Shown: positions 46,513 through 55,548 of the stretch, piece by piece
Position numbering within the stretch: position 1 is the stretch's first letter
How the letters are laid out: each line of letters begins with the position of its first letter
DNA from: Janthinobacterium sp.
Lineage (GTDB): Bacteria; Pseudomonadota; Gammaproteobacteria; Burkholderiales; Chitinibacteraceae
Direction: 5' to 3'
DNA: 64,000 bases
NCBI GenBank assembly: GCA_025360045.1
Contig: JANYCY010000091.1
Coordinates: 1-64,000, forward strand
Notes under the pieces: model-generated
The model's input: only the letters and a program-made list of their open reading frames with translations
What the model was told of the DNA's origin: nothing
Databases searched by the model: none
Program-made: the position numbers and the translations under genes

Positions 46513-46635
46513 CAGGCCCCCAAACCTTTGAGTTCAGCATGACTCGGAGCATAAGCCGTAGTTATTAGGCGCAATCGCTTGATAGCCAGAGAGAATAGCT
46601 GGGCCATATTAGCTCCCTAAGCCTTTAACCGCAGC
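46468..46635 (-). repeat. murD/ftsW junction duplication with 31-codon chimeric ORF
   Basis: The murD end plus ftsW start (copy near 46564-46635) is repeated, diverged, at 46468-46539. Start codons are 95 bases apart. Frame 46607 to 46512 reads MAQLFSLAIKRLR at its start (Fts[14 protein letters not shown]) and ELKGLGA at its end (MurD: AVKGLGS). It starts one base after the murD stop and its TGA overlaps the ftsW ATG. No stop interrupts it. Whether it is translated is unknown. Confidence 0.8.
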
Positions 46636-48012
46636 GATAAAGACTTCGGCGCGGTGGTGATAGTTGCGGTACATATCGAGGCTGGCACAAGCAGGAGAAA
46701 GCAGAACTACGTCGCCGCTTTCAGCAAAGTTGCTGGCAAATTGCACGGCCATTTCCATGGTGGGCAGTTGCAACACGGGCAGCAGGTTTTCTGCTTCCGA
46801 GTCATCAGAATCATCAGCATCTATAAATGGCGATTGAGCTTCGTTGAGTGCTTCGGCCAAAATCGGTGCGTCACGGCCAATCAAAATTACTGCGCGGCAA
46901 ATGCGCTCACAAGCAGCTTTAAGTGGGCGGAAATCCTGGCCCTTGCCATCGCCGCCAGCGATCAATACAACGGGGCGAGTCATGCCTTTGAGCGCCGCTT
47001 CGGTAGCGCCGACATTGGTGCCTTTGGAATCGTCGAAGTATGCAACGCCATTGATCGTGGCAACAAACTCAACCCGGTGCGCAAGGCCTGTGAATGATTT
47101 CAGTGCAGCGAGCAGCGGGGCGGTTTCTAAGCCAATGGCACGGCAAAGCGCGATGGCGGAAAGTGCATTGACTGCATTGTGTAAGCCAGCTACAGGCAGA
47201 TCGGCCGCATTAAAGAATGCTTCCTTGCCGCAGCTTAAAGTGAATTCGCTGCCTTTTAGACCGTATTCATCTGCTGTGCGTGGCTCATCTGCGCCAAACC
47301 ACACGGTCTGGCGTGATTCCAGCTCAGCCGCCATGGCAAGACAATGAGCGTCTTCACGGTTTAGCACCACGACGCCTGTGCCCGCAAAAATAGCCGCCTT
47401 GGTGGCGGCGTAATGGGCCAGATTTTTATAACGGTCTAAATGGTCTTCGCTGATATTCAACACCGTTGCTGCATCGGCATTGAGAGAGCGGGTGGTTTCA
47501 AGCTGAAAGCTGGAAAGCTCAAGTACAAACACATCAGCATCCGGCGTTGCAGTTAGCGCATCCAGTACCGGCAGGCCGATATTGCCCGCCATTACGGTTT
47601 TTAAACCGGCGGCTGCACACATCTGGCCAACCATGCTGGTGACTGTCGATTTACCGTTAGAGCCGGTAATCGCAATGACTTTAGCGGCAGAACCTGCAAT
47701 CGCTTGTGCGAACAATTCCACATCACCTAAAGCTGGCACACCACGGGCGATGGCAGCGGCAATGGCTGGCGTGGCAAGTGGCACACCCGGGCTAACAATC
47801 AGCGCATCGGCATCAACAAACGTGGCATCACTGAACGCGCCTAAGCGCAATTCGATGTTTGCATGGGCGGCATGAAGTTGCTCAACATTAGGCGGAGCGC
47901 TGCGGCTGTCGGCCACAGTCACGCGCGCGCCTTGGGCGGCCAGCCACTTAGCAGCAGAAAAGCCCGATTCGCCTAAACCCACAACGATGCAATGTTTGCC
48001 TTGGTAATTCAT
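46609..48012 (-). CDS. murD: UDP-MurNAc-L-Ala-D-glutamate ligase
   Basis: A 467-residue Mur ligase adding D-Glu. N-terminus CIVVGLGESGFSAAKWLA, ATP loop AITGSNGKSTVTSM, ISEDHLDRY and C-terminal LSPACASLDMY are diagnostic. A Ser/Asp-rich insert (DADDSDDSEAEN, about 395-410) is unusual. Separated from mraY by a long palindromic repeat of 150 bases. Confidence 0.95.
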   Translation of the reverse strand: MNYQGKHCIVVGLGESGFSAAKWLAAQGARVTVADSRSAPPNVEQLHAAHANIELRLGAFSDATFVDADALIVSPGVPLATPAIAAAIARGVPALGDVELFAQAIAGSAAKVIAITGSNGKSTVTSMVGQMCAAAGLKTVMAGNIGLPVLDALTATPDADVFVLELSSFQLETTRSLNADAATVLNISEDHLDRYKNLAHYAATKAAIFAGTGVVVLNREDAHCLAMAAELESRQTVWFGADEPRTADEYGLKGSEFTLSCGKEAFFNAADLPVAGLHNAVNALSAIALCRAIGLETAPLLAALKSFTGLAHRVEFVATINGVAYFDDSKGTNVGATEAALKGMTRPVVLIAGGDGKGQDFRPLKAACERICRAVILIGRDAPILAEALNEAQSPFIDADDSDDSEAENLLPVLQLPTMEMAVQFASNFAESGDVVLLSPACASLDMYRNYHHRAEVFIAAVKGLGS

Positions 48013-48043
48013 TTTTTTCTCTTCAATGTCTACAAGCTAAGCT

Positions 48044-48193
48044 AAAACCCAAATCTTGAACCACGGAGGGCACAGAGAACACGGAGTTACACGGAGAAAA
48101 CCTTCAGAACGGATAAATGCAGGTGTGATTCTCTTGCCTTTCTCCGTGGCCCTCTGTGTTCTCCTTTTCCTCCGTGGTTCAAAACCTAGGTTT
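48044..48193. repeat. long TTGAACCACGGAG palindrome inside the dcw operon
   Basis: A full copy: AAAACCCAAATCTTGAACC at the left, GGTTCAAAACCTAGGTTT at the right, with arms of CACGGAG/CACAGAG units and about 40 bases of unpaired centre. It fills the mraY/murD gap of an essential operon. The flanks TTGAAAGACAAA and TTGAAGAGAAAA look alike, perhaps a relic of the insertion. Confidence 0.9.
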
Positions 48194-48205
48194 GTCTTTC
48201 AATAA

Positions 48206-49294
48206 TTAACGCAGCTTCAGCGTGGCTAAACCGGCCAATACCAACAGCATGGTGATAATCCAGAAGCGCACGACAACTTGTGTTTCTTTCCAGCCTTTTA
48301 ATTCGTAATGATGGTGAATCGGGGCCATTCTAAATACCCGTTTGCCACGTAGCTTAAAGCTGGCGACTTGAATCATTACCGACAGCGCTTCCATCACAAA
48401 TACACCGCCCATAATCAGCAAAACGATTTCTTGGCGAACAATCACTGCCACAATCCCAAGGCCAGCGCCGAGGGCTAATGCGCCCACATCGCCCATAAAG
48501 ACTTCGGCGGGGTAGGCGTTAAACCATAAAAATCCCAAACCTGCACCCGCCATGGCGGCGCAGAAAATCACTAGCTCACCCGCGCCGGGTACAAAGGGCA
48601 CGCCGAGGTATTTGGAAAACACCACATTGCCTGCTACATAGGCAAACACACAGAAAGCAAATGAGATCAGCACAGTAGGCATAATCGCCAAGCCATCTAA
48701 GCCATCGGTAAGGTTGACGGCATTACTGGTGCCAACAATCACAAAGTAAGTCAGGGTACAAAAGCCAATCGCACCGAATGGATAGAGAATCTGCTTGAAA
48801 AAGGGCACAACAAAGCCGGTATTGGCAGGCAGGCTACCGCCGGCATGCACCAGAAATACCCCCGCACCAATGGCGATCAAGGATTGCCAGAATAATTTGG
48901 CTTTGGCCGACATGCCCTTGGGGTCTTTCAGTGCAATTTTGCGGTAGTCATCAACAAAGCCAATCACGCCGGTGGCCATGGTCACGATCAGCGCCAGCCA
49001 AACATATTTATTGCGTAAATCGCCCCATAGCAGGGTGGTGAGGCCAATCGCCAGCAGAATCAGCGTGCCGCCCATGGTGGGCGTGCCTGCTTTAATCAAA
49101 TGGCTTTGCACGCCATCGGTGCGAACAACTTGGCCTACTTTTAAATCGGTGAGTTTTTTAATGACCCAAGGGCCCATCGACCATGAGATGCCGAGCGCCG
49201 TCATGGTCGCCAGTACCGCTCTAAGGGTGATGTAGTTAAAAACGTGAAAGGCGCGAACTGATTCGCCAAGCCATTGAGCTAACAGCAACAACAT
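48206..49294 (-). CDS. mraY: phospho-MurNAc-pentapeptide transferase
   Basis: A 362-residue integral membrane enzyme with about ten helices, transferring phospho-MurNAc-pentapeptide to undecaprenyl phosphate (lipid I). Motifs: [19 protein letters not shown] (catalytic Asp pair), [13 protein letters not shown], and the HHHYELKGW loop near the C-terminus. Its ATG follows the murF TAA with no gap. Confidence 0.96.
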   Translation of the reverse strand: MLLLLAQWLGESVRAFHVFNYITLRAVLATMTALGISWSMGPWVIKKLTDLKVGQVVRTDGVQSHLIKAGTPTMGGTLILLAIGLTTLLWGDLRNKYVWLALIVTMATGVIGFVDDYRKIALKDPKGMSAKAKLFWQSLIAIGAGVFLVHAGGSLPANTGFVVPFFKQILYPFGAIGFCTLTYFVIVGTSNAVNLTDGLDGLAIMPTVLISFAFCVFAYVAGNVVFSKYLGVPFVPGAGELVIFCAAMAGAGLGFLWFNAYPAEVFMGDVGALALGAGLGIVAVIVRQEIVLLIMGGVFVMEALSVMIQVASFKLRGKRVFRMAPIHHHYELKGWKETQVVVRFWIITMLLVLAGLATLKLR

Positions 49295-50662
49295 TTACAT
49301 CTTCTCCAGAGTGTTCATCACTACGCCATCAACGACGCGTTCCATGCGCATAAAACGCGAGCCTTTGACCAAAACGGTGGCCGTTGGCGTTAAATCGGTG
49401 CGCAGCGTTGCAATCAAGGCTGCAACGTCGGCAAAATGTTTACTGCTTTCGCCAAATGCCTCACTCGCCAGCTGCATTTGTTCTCCCAGCGTGTACAGCG
49501 ATTGAATGCCTTTTTCCCGAGCATAAGCGCCAATTTCCTGATGGCGCTCTGGGCCATCGCTGCCAATTTCGCCCATATCACCTAGAACCAGTAGCGTTTC
49601 AGCTCCAGTTTCGGCGAGCACGTCCACAGCCGCTTTCATTGAATCGGGATTGGCGTTGTAGGTATCGTCAAATACTTTTGCGCCATTAAAGGCTGTCTTG
49701 CTTTGCAAACGGCCTTTGCTGCCTTGGTAGTTGGCGAGGCCGCTGGCGATATCTTCTGCGCCTATTTTTAAAGCGTGGCTCACGGCCGCTGTGCCCAAGG
49801 CATTGAGCACATTGTGTAGGCCGGGGATTTGCAAATCGACTTGGGCCGAATCATTCGGCGTACATAGGGTAAATTGCGCGCCCTGTGTATGCGCACAGAG
49901 ATTGCGGGCATACACATCGGCATTGCTCAGGCTAAAGCTAACCTGCGGATGATCTTTAGCCAGCTCGCGCCAAAGGGGAGCGTAGTCGTCATCGGCGTTG
50001 ATAATGGCGTAACCACCGGCCACTAGCCCTGCAAAAATTTCACCCTTCGCTTGGGCCACACCGGCCACGCTGCCAAGCGCTTCTAAGTGGCAGCGACCGG
50101 CATTATTAATAATGGCGATATCGGGTTTGGCAATATGAGTGAGATAGCTGATTTCATCGAAATGATTCATGCCCATTTCGGCCACCACATAGCGATGGTT
50201 TGCTCTTGCCGCCAGCAGCGTCAGCGGCAGGCCGATATGGTTATTTAGATTGCCATAGGTGGCGTGCACCGCATCCTCACCAACAGAGTGGCTGAGCACG
50301 GCGGAAATCATTTCTTTTACCGTGGTTTTACCATTGCTGCCGGTGACACCAATGACGATTTGGCCGACGTTATTTTTTAACAGTTCACGCCAAAACGCCG
50401 CCAGCTGACCAAGGGCGGCCAGTGTGTCGGCCACTAAAATATGCGGCCCAGCAATGGGCGTGTCGACGATGGCGGCGATAGCACCGGCGGCAATGGCTGC
50501 CTCGGCAAAGACATTGCCGTCGAAGTTGTCCCCACGTAAAGCAATAAATAAATCACCCGCACGGATATCACGGCTATCGGTGGTGACCCGCGTAAAGCGT
50601 GCCTCACCCTTACCCTTAAGCGTGCCTTTGATAGCCTGTGCGGTTTCTAGCAGCGACAACAT
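49295..50662 (-). CDS. murF: UDP-MurNAc-tripeptide D-Ala-D-Ala ligase
   Basis: A 455-residue Mur ligase adding D-Ala-D-Ala. TTDSRDIRAGDLFIALRGDNFDG at the N-terminus, ATP loop GVTGSNGKTTVKEM, and YNANPDSMKAAV, LGDMGEIG in the later domains are diagnostic. Its ATG overlaps the stop of a 28-codon mini-ORF (TAATG). The ribosome site AGGGA is in a duplicate of the murE tail. Confidence 0.95.
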   Translation of the reverse strand: MLSLLETAQAIKGTLKGKGEARFTRVTTDSRDIRAGDLFIALRGDNFDGNVFAEAAIAAGAIAAIVDTPIAGPHILVADTLAALGQLAAFWRELLKNNVGQIVIGVTGSNGKTTVKEMISAVLSHSVGEDAVHATYGNLNNHIGLPLTLLAARANHRYVVAEMGMNHFDEISYLTHIAKPDIAIINNAGRCHLEALGSVAGVAQAKGEIFAGLVAGGYAIINADDDYAPLWRELAKDHPQVSFSLSNADVYARNLCAHTQGAQFTLCTPNDSAQVDLQIPGLHNVLNALGTAAVSHALKIGAEDIASGLANYQGSKGRLQSKTAFNGAKVFDDTYNANPDSMKAAVDVLAETGAETLLVLGDMGEIGSDGPERHQEIGAYAREKGIQSLYTLGEQMQLASEAFGESSKHFADVAALIATLRTDLTPTATVLVKGSRFMRMERVVDGVVMNTLEKM

Positions 50663-50766
50663 TATTTTTTCTTCCCTGCTGATTGGCCGCGCGGAATGAG
50701 CGTGGTCATGAGGCCTTTGAGAGCCGGAGCGAATAGTTGCAGCGACATTATTTTTTCTTCCTTGCT
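50623..50766 (-). repeat. murE/murF junction duplication with 28-codon chimeric ORF
   Basis: 50623-50681 and 50713-50766 are diverged copies of the same murE-end/murF-start sequence; both contain GCAGCGAC and ATTATTTTTTCTTCC (plus strand). Start codons are 86 bases apart. The frame 50748 to 50662 starts MSLQLFAPALKGL (MurF: MLSLLETAQAIKGT) and ends SAGKKK (MurE: LARKKK). TAATG overlaps occur at both ends. Confidence 0.85.
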
Positions 50767-52229
50767 AAGGCGCGGTTGGCAATGGCGACATCATCGAAAG
50801 GATGTCGAATGCCGGCGATTTCCTGATAGGTTTCGTGGCCCTTGCCTGCAATCAGTACAACGTCTTTGGCGGTGGCCACATCAATGGCGTCGCTGATGGC
50901 TGAAGAGCGATCTGAATCAATACTGTAATTGGCGTGTCCTGTGCCTGGCACGCCGGAAACGCCGCGCACGATGTCTTGGATAATGGCTTGTGGCGTTTCG
51001 CTACGCGGATTGTCTGAGGTGATAATCACCGCGTCGGCAAGGCGGCAGGCGATCTCGCCCATCAATGGACGTTTGCCTTTATCTCGGTCGCCACCGCAGC
51101 CAAAGATGCAATAGAGGCGGCTTTTTTCTGGCATGGATTCACGCAGGGTCGCCAGCGCTTTTTCTAAGGCATCAGGGGTATGGGCGTAATCAACCACTAC
51201 TAGCGGGCGTTCGTCACCGCCTAGTTTTTGCATGCGGCCCGCAGCGGGCTGAATTTGGCTGAGTATATTGGCGGCTTTGGCCAAGGGCACATCGGCAGCC
51301 AGTAAGACAGAGAGGCAGGCGAGTAAATTGCTGGCATTAAAGCGGCCCAGCATTGGCGAGTTGATATTGCATAGGCCGTAAGGCGTTGCAACTTCCATCT
51401 CTAGCCCAGAGAGCGTGAGCACGATTTTAGTGGCGCGAATGCCGCCATTTTCTAAGCCATAAGTCAGCACACGCGGTGCTTTGCATTGCGAGGCTAACTC
51501 GCGGCCAAAGGCGTCATCAGTATTGATGACGGCGGCTTTTAAGCCTTGCCAATTAAATAACTGTGCTTTCGCTGCACCATAGCTGCCCATATCACCGTGG
51601 TAATCCAGATGATCACGGGTCAGATTGGTAAATACGGCTACATCAAAGTTTGTGCCATGCACACGGCCCTGATCTAAGCCATGCGAGGAAACTTCCATTG
51701 CAATATGGCTAGCGCCTTCTGTTTTGAGGCGGGCTAGCCAACCTTGCAAGGTCACAGGATCGAGCGTGGTATGCGTCGAGCTTTCTAATTTATCCACAAA
51801 GCCATTGCCCAGCGTGCCGAGCACACCGGTTTTGTTGCCGAGTAAATTAAAGGCTTGCGCCAACCACACCGCGATCGAGGTCTTGCCATTGGTGCCGGTA
51901 ATGCCAGTCACAAAGAGGGATTGCGACGGATTGCCAAGTAAATGGGCGGCCACAATACCGGCCTGAGCGCGGAGTTGTGGAATCGCCAAATTAGGGATGC
52001 TCCAAGCTGGGTTCCATACAAACTCGTCGCTTTCCCACAGTACTGCGGCGGCACCTGCGGCAATGGCATCGCTAATATAGCTGCGGCCATCGGCATATTC
52101 GCCCTGAAAAGCGAGAAACACATCGCCAGGCTGAACGCTGCGGCTATCAACCACAAGGCGTGCGCCCGCCGCGATGGCATCAATCGCAGGAAGGTCGAGA
52201 GTAGGGAGGTTCCAGCTCACAGCTTTCAT
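50748..52229 (-). CDS. murE: UDP-MurNAc-L-Ala-D-Glu meso-diaminopimelate ligase
   Basis: A 493-residue Mur ligase. VVDSRSVQPGDVFLAFQGEYADG, ATP loop GITGTNGKTSIAVWL and the meso-DAP motif DNPRSE (SDNPRSETPQ) are visible, so it adds meso-diaminopimelate rather than lysine. ATG 52229 follows AAAGGAAGAAAT, a sequence that itself looks like a copy of the ftsI end. Confidence 0.95.
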   Translation of the reverse strand: MKAVSWNLPTLDLPAIDAIAAGARLVVDSRSVQPGDVFLAFQGEYADGRSYISDAIAAGAAAVLWESDEFVWNPAWSIPNLAIPQLRAQAGIVAAHLLGNPSQSLFVTGITGTNGKTSIAVWLAQAFNLLGNKTGVLGTLGNGFVDKLESSTHTTLDPVTLQGWLARLKTEGASHIAMEVSSHGLDQGRVHGTNFDVAVFTNLTRDHLDYHGDMGSYGAAKAQLFNWQGLKAAVINTDDAFGRELASQCKAPRVLTYGLENGGIRATKIVLTLSGLEMEVATPYGLCNINSPMLGRFNASNLLACLSVLLAADVPLAKAANILSQIQPAAGRMQKLGGDERPLVVVDYAHTPDALEKALATLRESMPEKSRLYCIFGCGGDRDKGKRPLMGEIACRLADAVIITSDNPRSETPQAIIQDIVRGVSGVPGTGHANYSIDSDRSSAISDAIDVATAKDVVLIAGKGHETYQEIAGIRHPFDDVAIANRALARKKK

Positions 52230-52413
52230 ATTTCTTCCTTTAGTTCCGTGGTTTTAAAACCATGAACAAGGGTTATTGGGGCGGTCTTCTCGAATTGCTG
52301 GTGTAAGTCAGCAGCCTTATATTTCTTCGTTCAACGCTCGTGCATCCAGTTTCGGCAACGTATGGGGCGCTACGTTTCTTCTTTCAACTCTGGTGCATCC
52401 AGCCCTGGCAACA
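52228..52413 (-). repeat. ftsI/murE junction duplications
   Basis: The ftsI tail (52375-52413) recurs at 52322-52360 with 31 of 39 bases identical, offset 53. The copy would read TLPKLDARALNEEI against LLPGLDAPELKEET in ftsI and then a stop. A third partial copy, ATATTTCTTC (plus strand), lies exactly at the murE start (52228) and at 52319. The original order was probably an ATGA overlap. Confidence 0.8.
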
Positions 52414-54241
52414 AGATATTAGTAATCGGGGCATCGGGCGGAACACCTAACATCCGCAAGCTACCTGACATAATTTCTTGAAACACGGGGGCGGAAACTG
52501 TACCGCCGTAATAACGATTCCCTACCGTGGACGGCTCATCAATCAAGACCGCCACAATCAAACGCGGGTTGGAAACCGGTGCAAAGCCAATAAAAGATAC
52601 TTCGTACTTTTCGCGGGAATACTGGCCATTCACAATCTTGCGTGCCGTCCCCGTTTTGCCGCCAACCCGAAAGCCTACAATCTGCGCCCTTACTGCCGTC
52701 CCGCCTGCTTGGGTAACCGCTTCTAACATGTTTTTTACTAAATCAGCCGTCTGGGCAGAGACCACTTGTTTGCCTGGGCTGGGAGCGACCATTTTGGTAA
52801 AGGTGATCGGCTTCATTTCGCCGTGATTGGTAAATACCGAATAGCCACGGGCCATTTGCATCAGGCTGACCGATAAACCGTGCCCGAATGACATCGTGGC
52901 TTGTTCAATGGGTCGCCAAGTTTTCCAAGGGCGAACTCGGCCAAATGCCTCTCCCGGAAAACCGCTATGCGTCGATGCACCAAAACCATAATTATTAAAA
53001 TATCCCCATAATTCTTCGCGGCTCATCATTAGGCCAATCTTGGCCGCGCCCACATTACTGGAGTGTTTTAAAACGCCTTCAGGATTAAGTGCGCCATAAT
53101 CCTTGGTATCTTTAAAAGTGGCTGGCCCTATCGTCATCCGCCCCGGCGAGGTTTGGATAATGCTGGATGGCTTAATAATTCCTTGCTCTAAAGCGGCGGC
53201 AACCACAAAAGGCTTCATGGTCGAGCCGGGCTCGTAAGTATCAGTCAGCACTCGGTTACGTTTTCTGGCTAAATCAACGCGTTCACGGCTATTGGGGTTG
53301 TAAGAGGGCAGGTTGGCCAGCGCCAATACTTCACCCGTCTTTGCATCCAACACCACGGCGGCTCCCGCTACTGCACCTGCTGCTTCAATGCCTTTTTTAA
53401 GCTCTCGATACGCCAAATACTGAATCTTGCGGTCGATCGATAATTGCAATGTTTCGCCGTCTTTCGCTGGAACAATGGTTGAAACGTCTTCAACGATATA
53501 ACCGCGTCGATCACGAATCACGGTGCGGCTGCCGGGTTTACCCGCCAACATCGCTTCACGGGTTAATTCAAAGCCTTCTTGCCCCTTACCGTCGATATCG
53601 GTAAAGCCCACGATATGCGCCATCACATCACCCGCTGGGTAATAGCGGCGGTATTCGGTTTGGGTGTAAACACCCGGCACATTGAGCGCCATCACGGTCT
53701 TGGCATCGTTCGGCGACATATGCCGACGTAGCCATAAAAAATCCGGGCGGATAATATCGCCTTTGGCATTCTTACGAGATGCGCTTAGTTTCTTGGTGAT
53801 CTCGTCTTCGCTCAGCTGTAATGCAGCCGCTAGCTTTTTGATCTCACTCCGCGAAACCGGTACAGGATCTTTTTCTGATTTTGGCTCCCAATCTGTTGGG
53901 CGCTCTTGACCTGCGGTTAGCAGGGTCATTCCGCGTGGGCTAGCCCAAATCGATTGCACTGGGGTAGAAATCGCCAATGGCTCGCCATTTCTATCGGTAA
54001 TCATGCCGCGGTTAGAGGCTTGCCTGAGGTTGCGCATATAACGTGCGTCACCTTGCTCTTGCAAAAAGCCTTCATTCCACGCTTGTAAATACAGGCCACG
54101 GCCTAGCAATATGGCAAACAGCGAAAGTAAAAAACCAACAACGACCCATACTCTCCAACGTTCTAGCTTGGGGTGGGGTGGTGCAAAACGTTGGTGGCGA
54201 GATTGACCGCCGGCTTGCTTAGGTGGCCGAGCTAACTTCAT
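52370..54241 (-). CDS. ftsI: septal peptidoglycan transpeptidase FtsI (PBP3)
   Basis: A 623-residue class B penicillin-binding protein. One membrane helix (about 31-52), a PBP dimerisation domain (about 65-230) and the transpeptidase domain with active-site STMK (about residue 315), SSN (HSSNVG) and KTGT (VGGKTGTAR). Its ATG overlaps the ftsL stop by four bases. Confidence 0.96.
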   Translation of the reverse strand: MKLARPPKQAGGQSRHQRFAPPHPKLERWRVWVVVGFLLSLFAILLGRGLYLQAWNEGFLQEQGDARYMRNLRQASNRGMITDRNGEPLAISTPVQSIWASPRGMTLLTAGQERPTDWEPKSEKDPVPVSRSEIKKLAAALQLSEDEITKKLSASRKNAKGDIIRPDFLWLRRHMSPNDAKTVMALNVPGVYTQTEYRRYYPAGDVMAHIVGFTDIDGKGQEGFELTREAMLAGKPGSRTVIRDRRGYIVEDVSTIVPAKDGETLQLSIDRKIQYLAYRELKKGIEAAGAVAGAAVVLDAKTGEVLALANLPSYNPNSRERVDLARKRNRVLTDTYEPGSTMKPFVVAAALEQGIIKPSSIIQTSPGRMTIGPATFKDTKDYGALNPEGVLKHSSNVGAAKIGLMMSREELWGYFNNYGFGASTHSGFPGEAFGRVRPWKTWRPIEQATMSFGHGLSVSLMQMARGYSVFTNHGEMKPITFTKMVAPSPGKQVVSAQTADLVKNMLEAVTQAGGTAVRAQIVGFRVGGKTGTARKIVNGQYSREKYEVSFIGFAPVSNPRLIVAVLIDEPSTVGNRYYGGTVSAPVFQEIMSGSLRMLGVPPDAPITNILLPGLDAPELKEET

Positions 54242-54531
54242 TCAGTCACCGGCTTAGCTACGTGTTCACCGTGAGGCAAGATCACTTGCGTACGGTTTAC
54301 CCCAGGCACTTGCATACCCAATTTTTGTGTTGCTTCTGCTTCAATACGCGAATGCATGGCCCAAGTACTTTGCTCTAGCTGTAATTGCCCCCACTCCACA
54401 TCGAGCTTGCGGCTTAAAACGGCTTCTTTTTGCAGTTCGCCATAAAATTTGCGTGCCTTATGCTGGCTAGTAATTAAAGCCAGCGCGCACGCAATGAGTA
54501 TGAGCAGCAAAAAAAGATTTAAACGTGTCAC
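54238..54531 (-). CDS. ftsL: cell division protein FtsL
   Basis: A 97-residue bitopic protein of the FtsQLB complex: a membrane helix at about 3-21 and a periplasmic coiled coil (about 25-75). It overlaps both rsmH (four bases) and ftsI (four bases), so translation is tightly coupled. Assigned by position and architecture as much as by sequence. Confidence 0.9.
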   Translation of the reverse strand: MTRLNLFLLLILIACALALITSQHKARKFYGELQKEAVLSRKLDVEWGQLQLEQSTWAMHSRIEAEATQKLGMQVPGVNRTQVILPHGEHVAKPVTE

Positions 54532-55460
54532 AGAGCAATCTCTGTTCTTTCTGCCGTGCGCAAGATGGCGCTACGTGCACGGGGGTTTTCATCGACTTCT
54601 TTTTCACTGGCGCGGATCGGTTTGCCAATGATTTTGACCGGTGGCTCGGCAATATCGGCCGCACGCACGGGCAAGCGAGAAGGCAGCTTGTCGCCTTGCG
54701 CGGCATCTTGTAGAAAGCGTTTAACGATGCGATCTTCCAGTGAGTGAAACGCAATCACCGAAAAACGCCCGCCTTGATTCAGCATTTCCAAAGCTTGCGG
54801 CAGGGTTAGCGCAAGCTCCTCAAGTTCGCGATTGATGTAAATCCGTATAGCTTGGAAGGTACGTGTCGCCGGATTCTGCCCCGGTTCGCGGCTGCGGACG
54901 GCTGTTGCGACAATCGCGGAAAGCTGGCCGGTGGTGCAAATCGGTTCTCCCGCTCGACTCGCAACAATCGCTGCTGCAACCTGTTTAGCAAACCGCTCTT
55001 CGCCATAGTCTTTTACCACCTCTGCAATTTCTTTCTCATCGGCCAAATTCAGCCACTCGGCCGCCGTCATGCCGCGCGTGGTGTCCATACGCATATCGAG
55101 CGGAGCATCAAAGCGAAAACTAAAGCCACGGCTGGCGTCATCTAGCTGTGGGGAAGACACGCCCAAATCCATCAGCACGCCATCTACGCTGTCAATGCCA
55201 CGCAGATTTAATTCTTTTTGCAGATTGACGAAGCCTTCGTGCACGATGGTGAAGCGTGGGTCGTTAATGCTGGCTGCCTCAGCAATCGCCATCGGGTCTT
55301 TATCAAAAGCAATCAAACGGCCATCAGGGCCTAGCTTGGAAAGAATCAGCCGCGAGTGGCCGCCTCGGCCAAAAGTGCAATCGACATAAATGCCATTTGG
55401 CTTGATCGCCAGTGCGTGCACGGCTTCTTCAAGTAAAACGGTGGTGTGTATAAGCGTCAA
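54528..55460 (-). CDS. rsmH: 16S rRNA m4C1402 methyltransferase
   Basis: A 310-residue class I methyltransferase (MraW). [13 protein letters not shown] at the N-terminus, [18 protein letters not shown] (SAM site), [15 protein letters not shown] and [12 protein letters not shown] are diagnostic. The start is TTG (55460): it directly precedes the conserved HTTVLL, AAGG lies nine bases upstream, and no ATG is available. The TTG overlaps the stop of a 29-codon mini-ORF. Confidence 0.94.
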   Translation of the reverse strand: MTLIHTTVLLEEAVHALAIKPNGIYVDCTFGRGGHSRLILSKLGPDGRLIAFDKDPMAIAEAASINDPRFTIVHEGFVNLQKELNLRGIDSVDGVLMDLGVSSPQLDDASRGFSFRFDAPLDMRMDTTRGMTAAEWLNLADEKEIAEVVKDYGEERFAKQVAAAIVASRAGEPICTTGQLSAIVATAVRSREPGQNPATRTFQAIRIYINRELEELALTLPQALEMLNQGGRFSVIAFHSLEDRIVKRFLQDAAQGDKLPSRLPVRAADIAEPPVKIIGKPIRASEKEVDENPRARSAILRTAERTEIAL

Positions 55461-55548
55461 AGTGACGTGCCTTGTAAAAAGTTAATGTGGCCGTCGATAC
55501 TCCACACGGCTTCTTCAAGGTGAGCAGCGGTGTGTATAAGTGTCAAAG
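55419..55548 (-). repeat. mraZ/rsmH junction duplication with 29-codon chimeric ORF
   Basis: 55419-55462 and 55505-55548 match at 37 of 44 bases, offset 86. The copy next to mraZ starts a frame at TTG 55546, overlapping the mraZ TGA, that reads TLIHTAAHLEEAV (Rsm[14 protein letters not shown]) and ends at a TGA (55457-55459) overlapping the rsmH TTG. It is open throughout. Confidence 0.85.
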
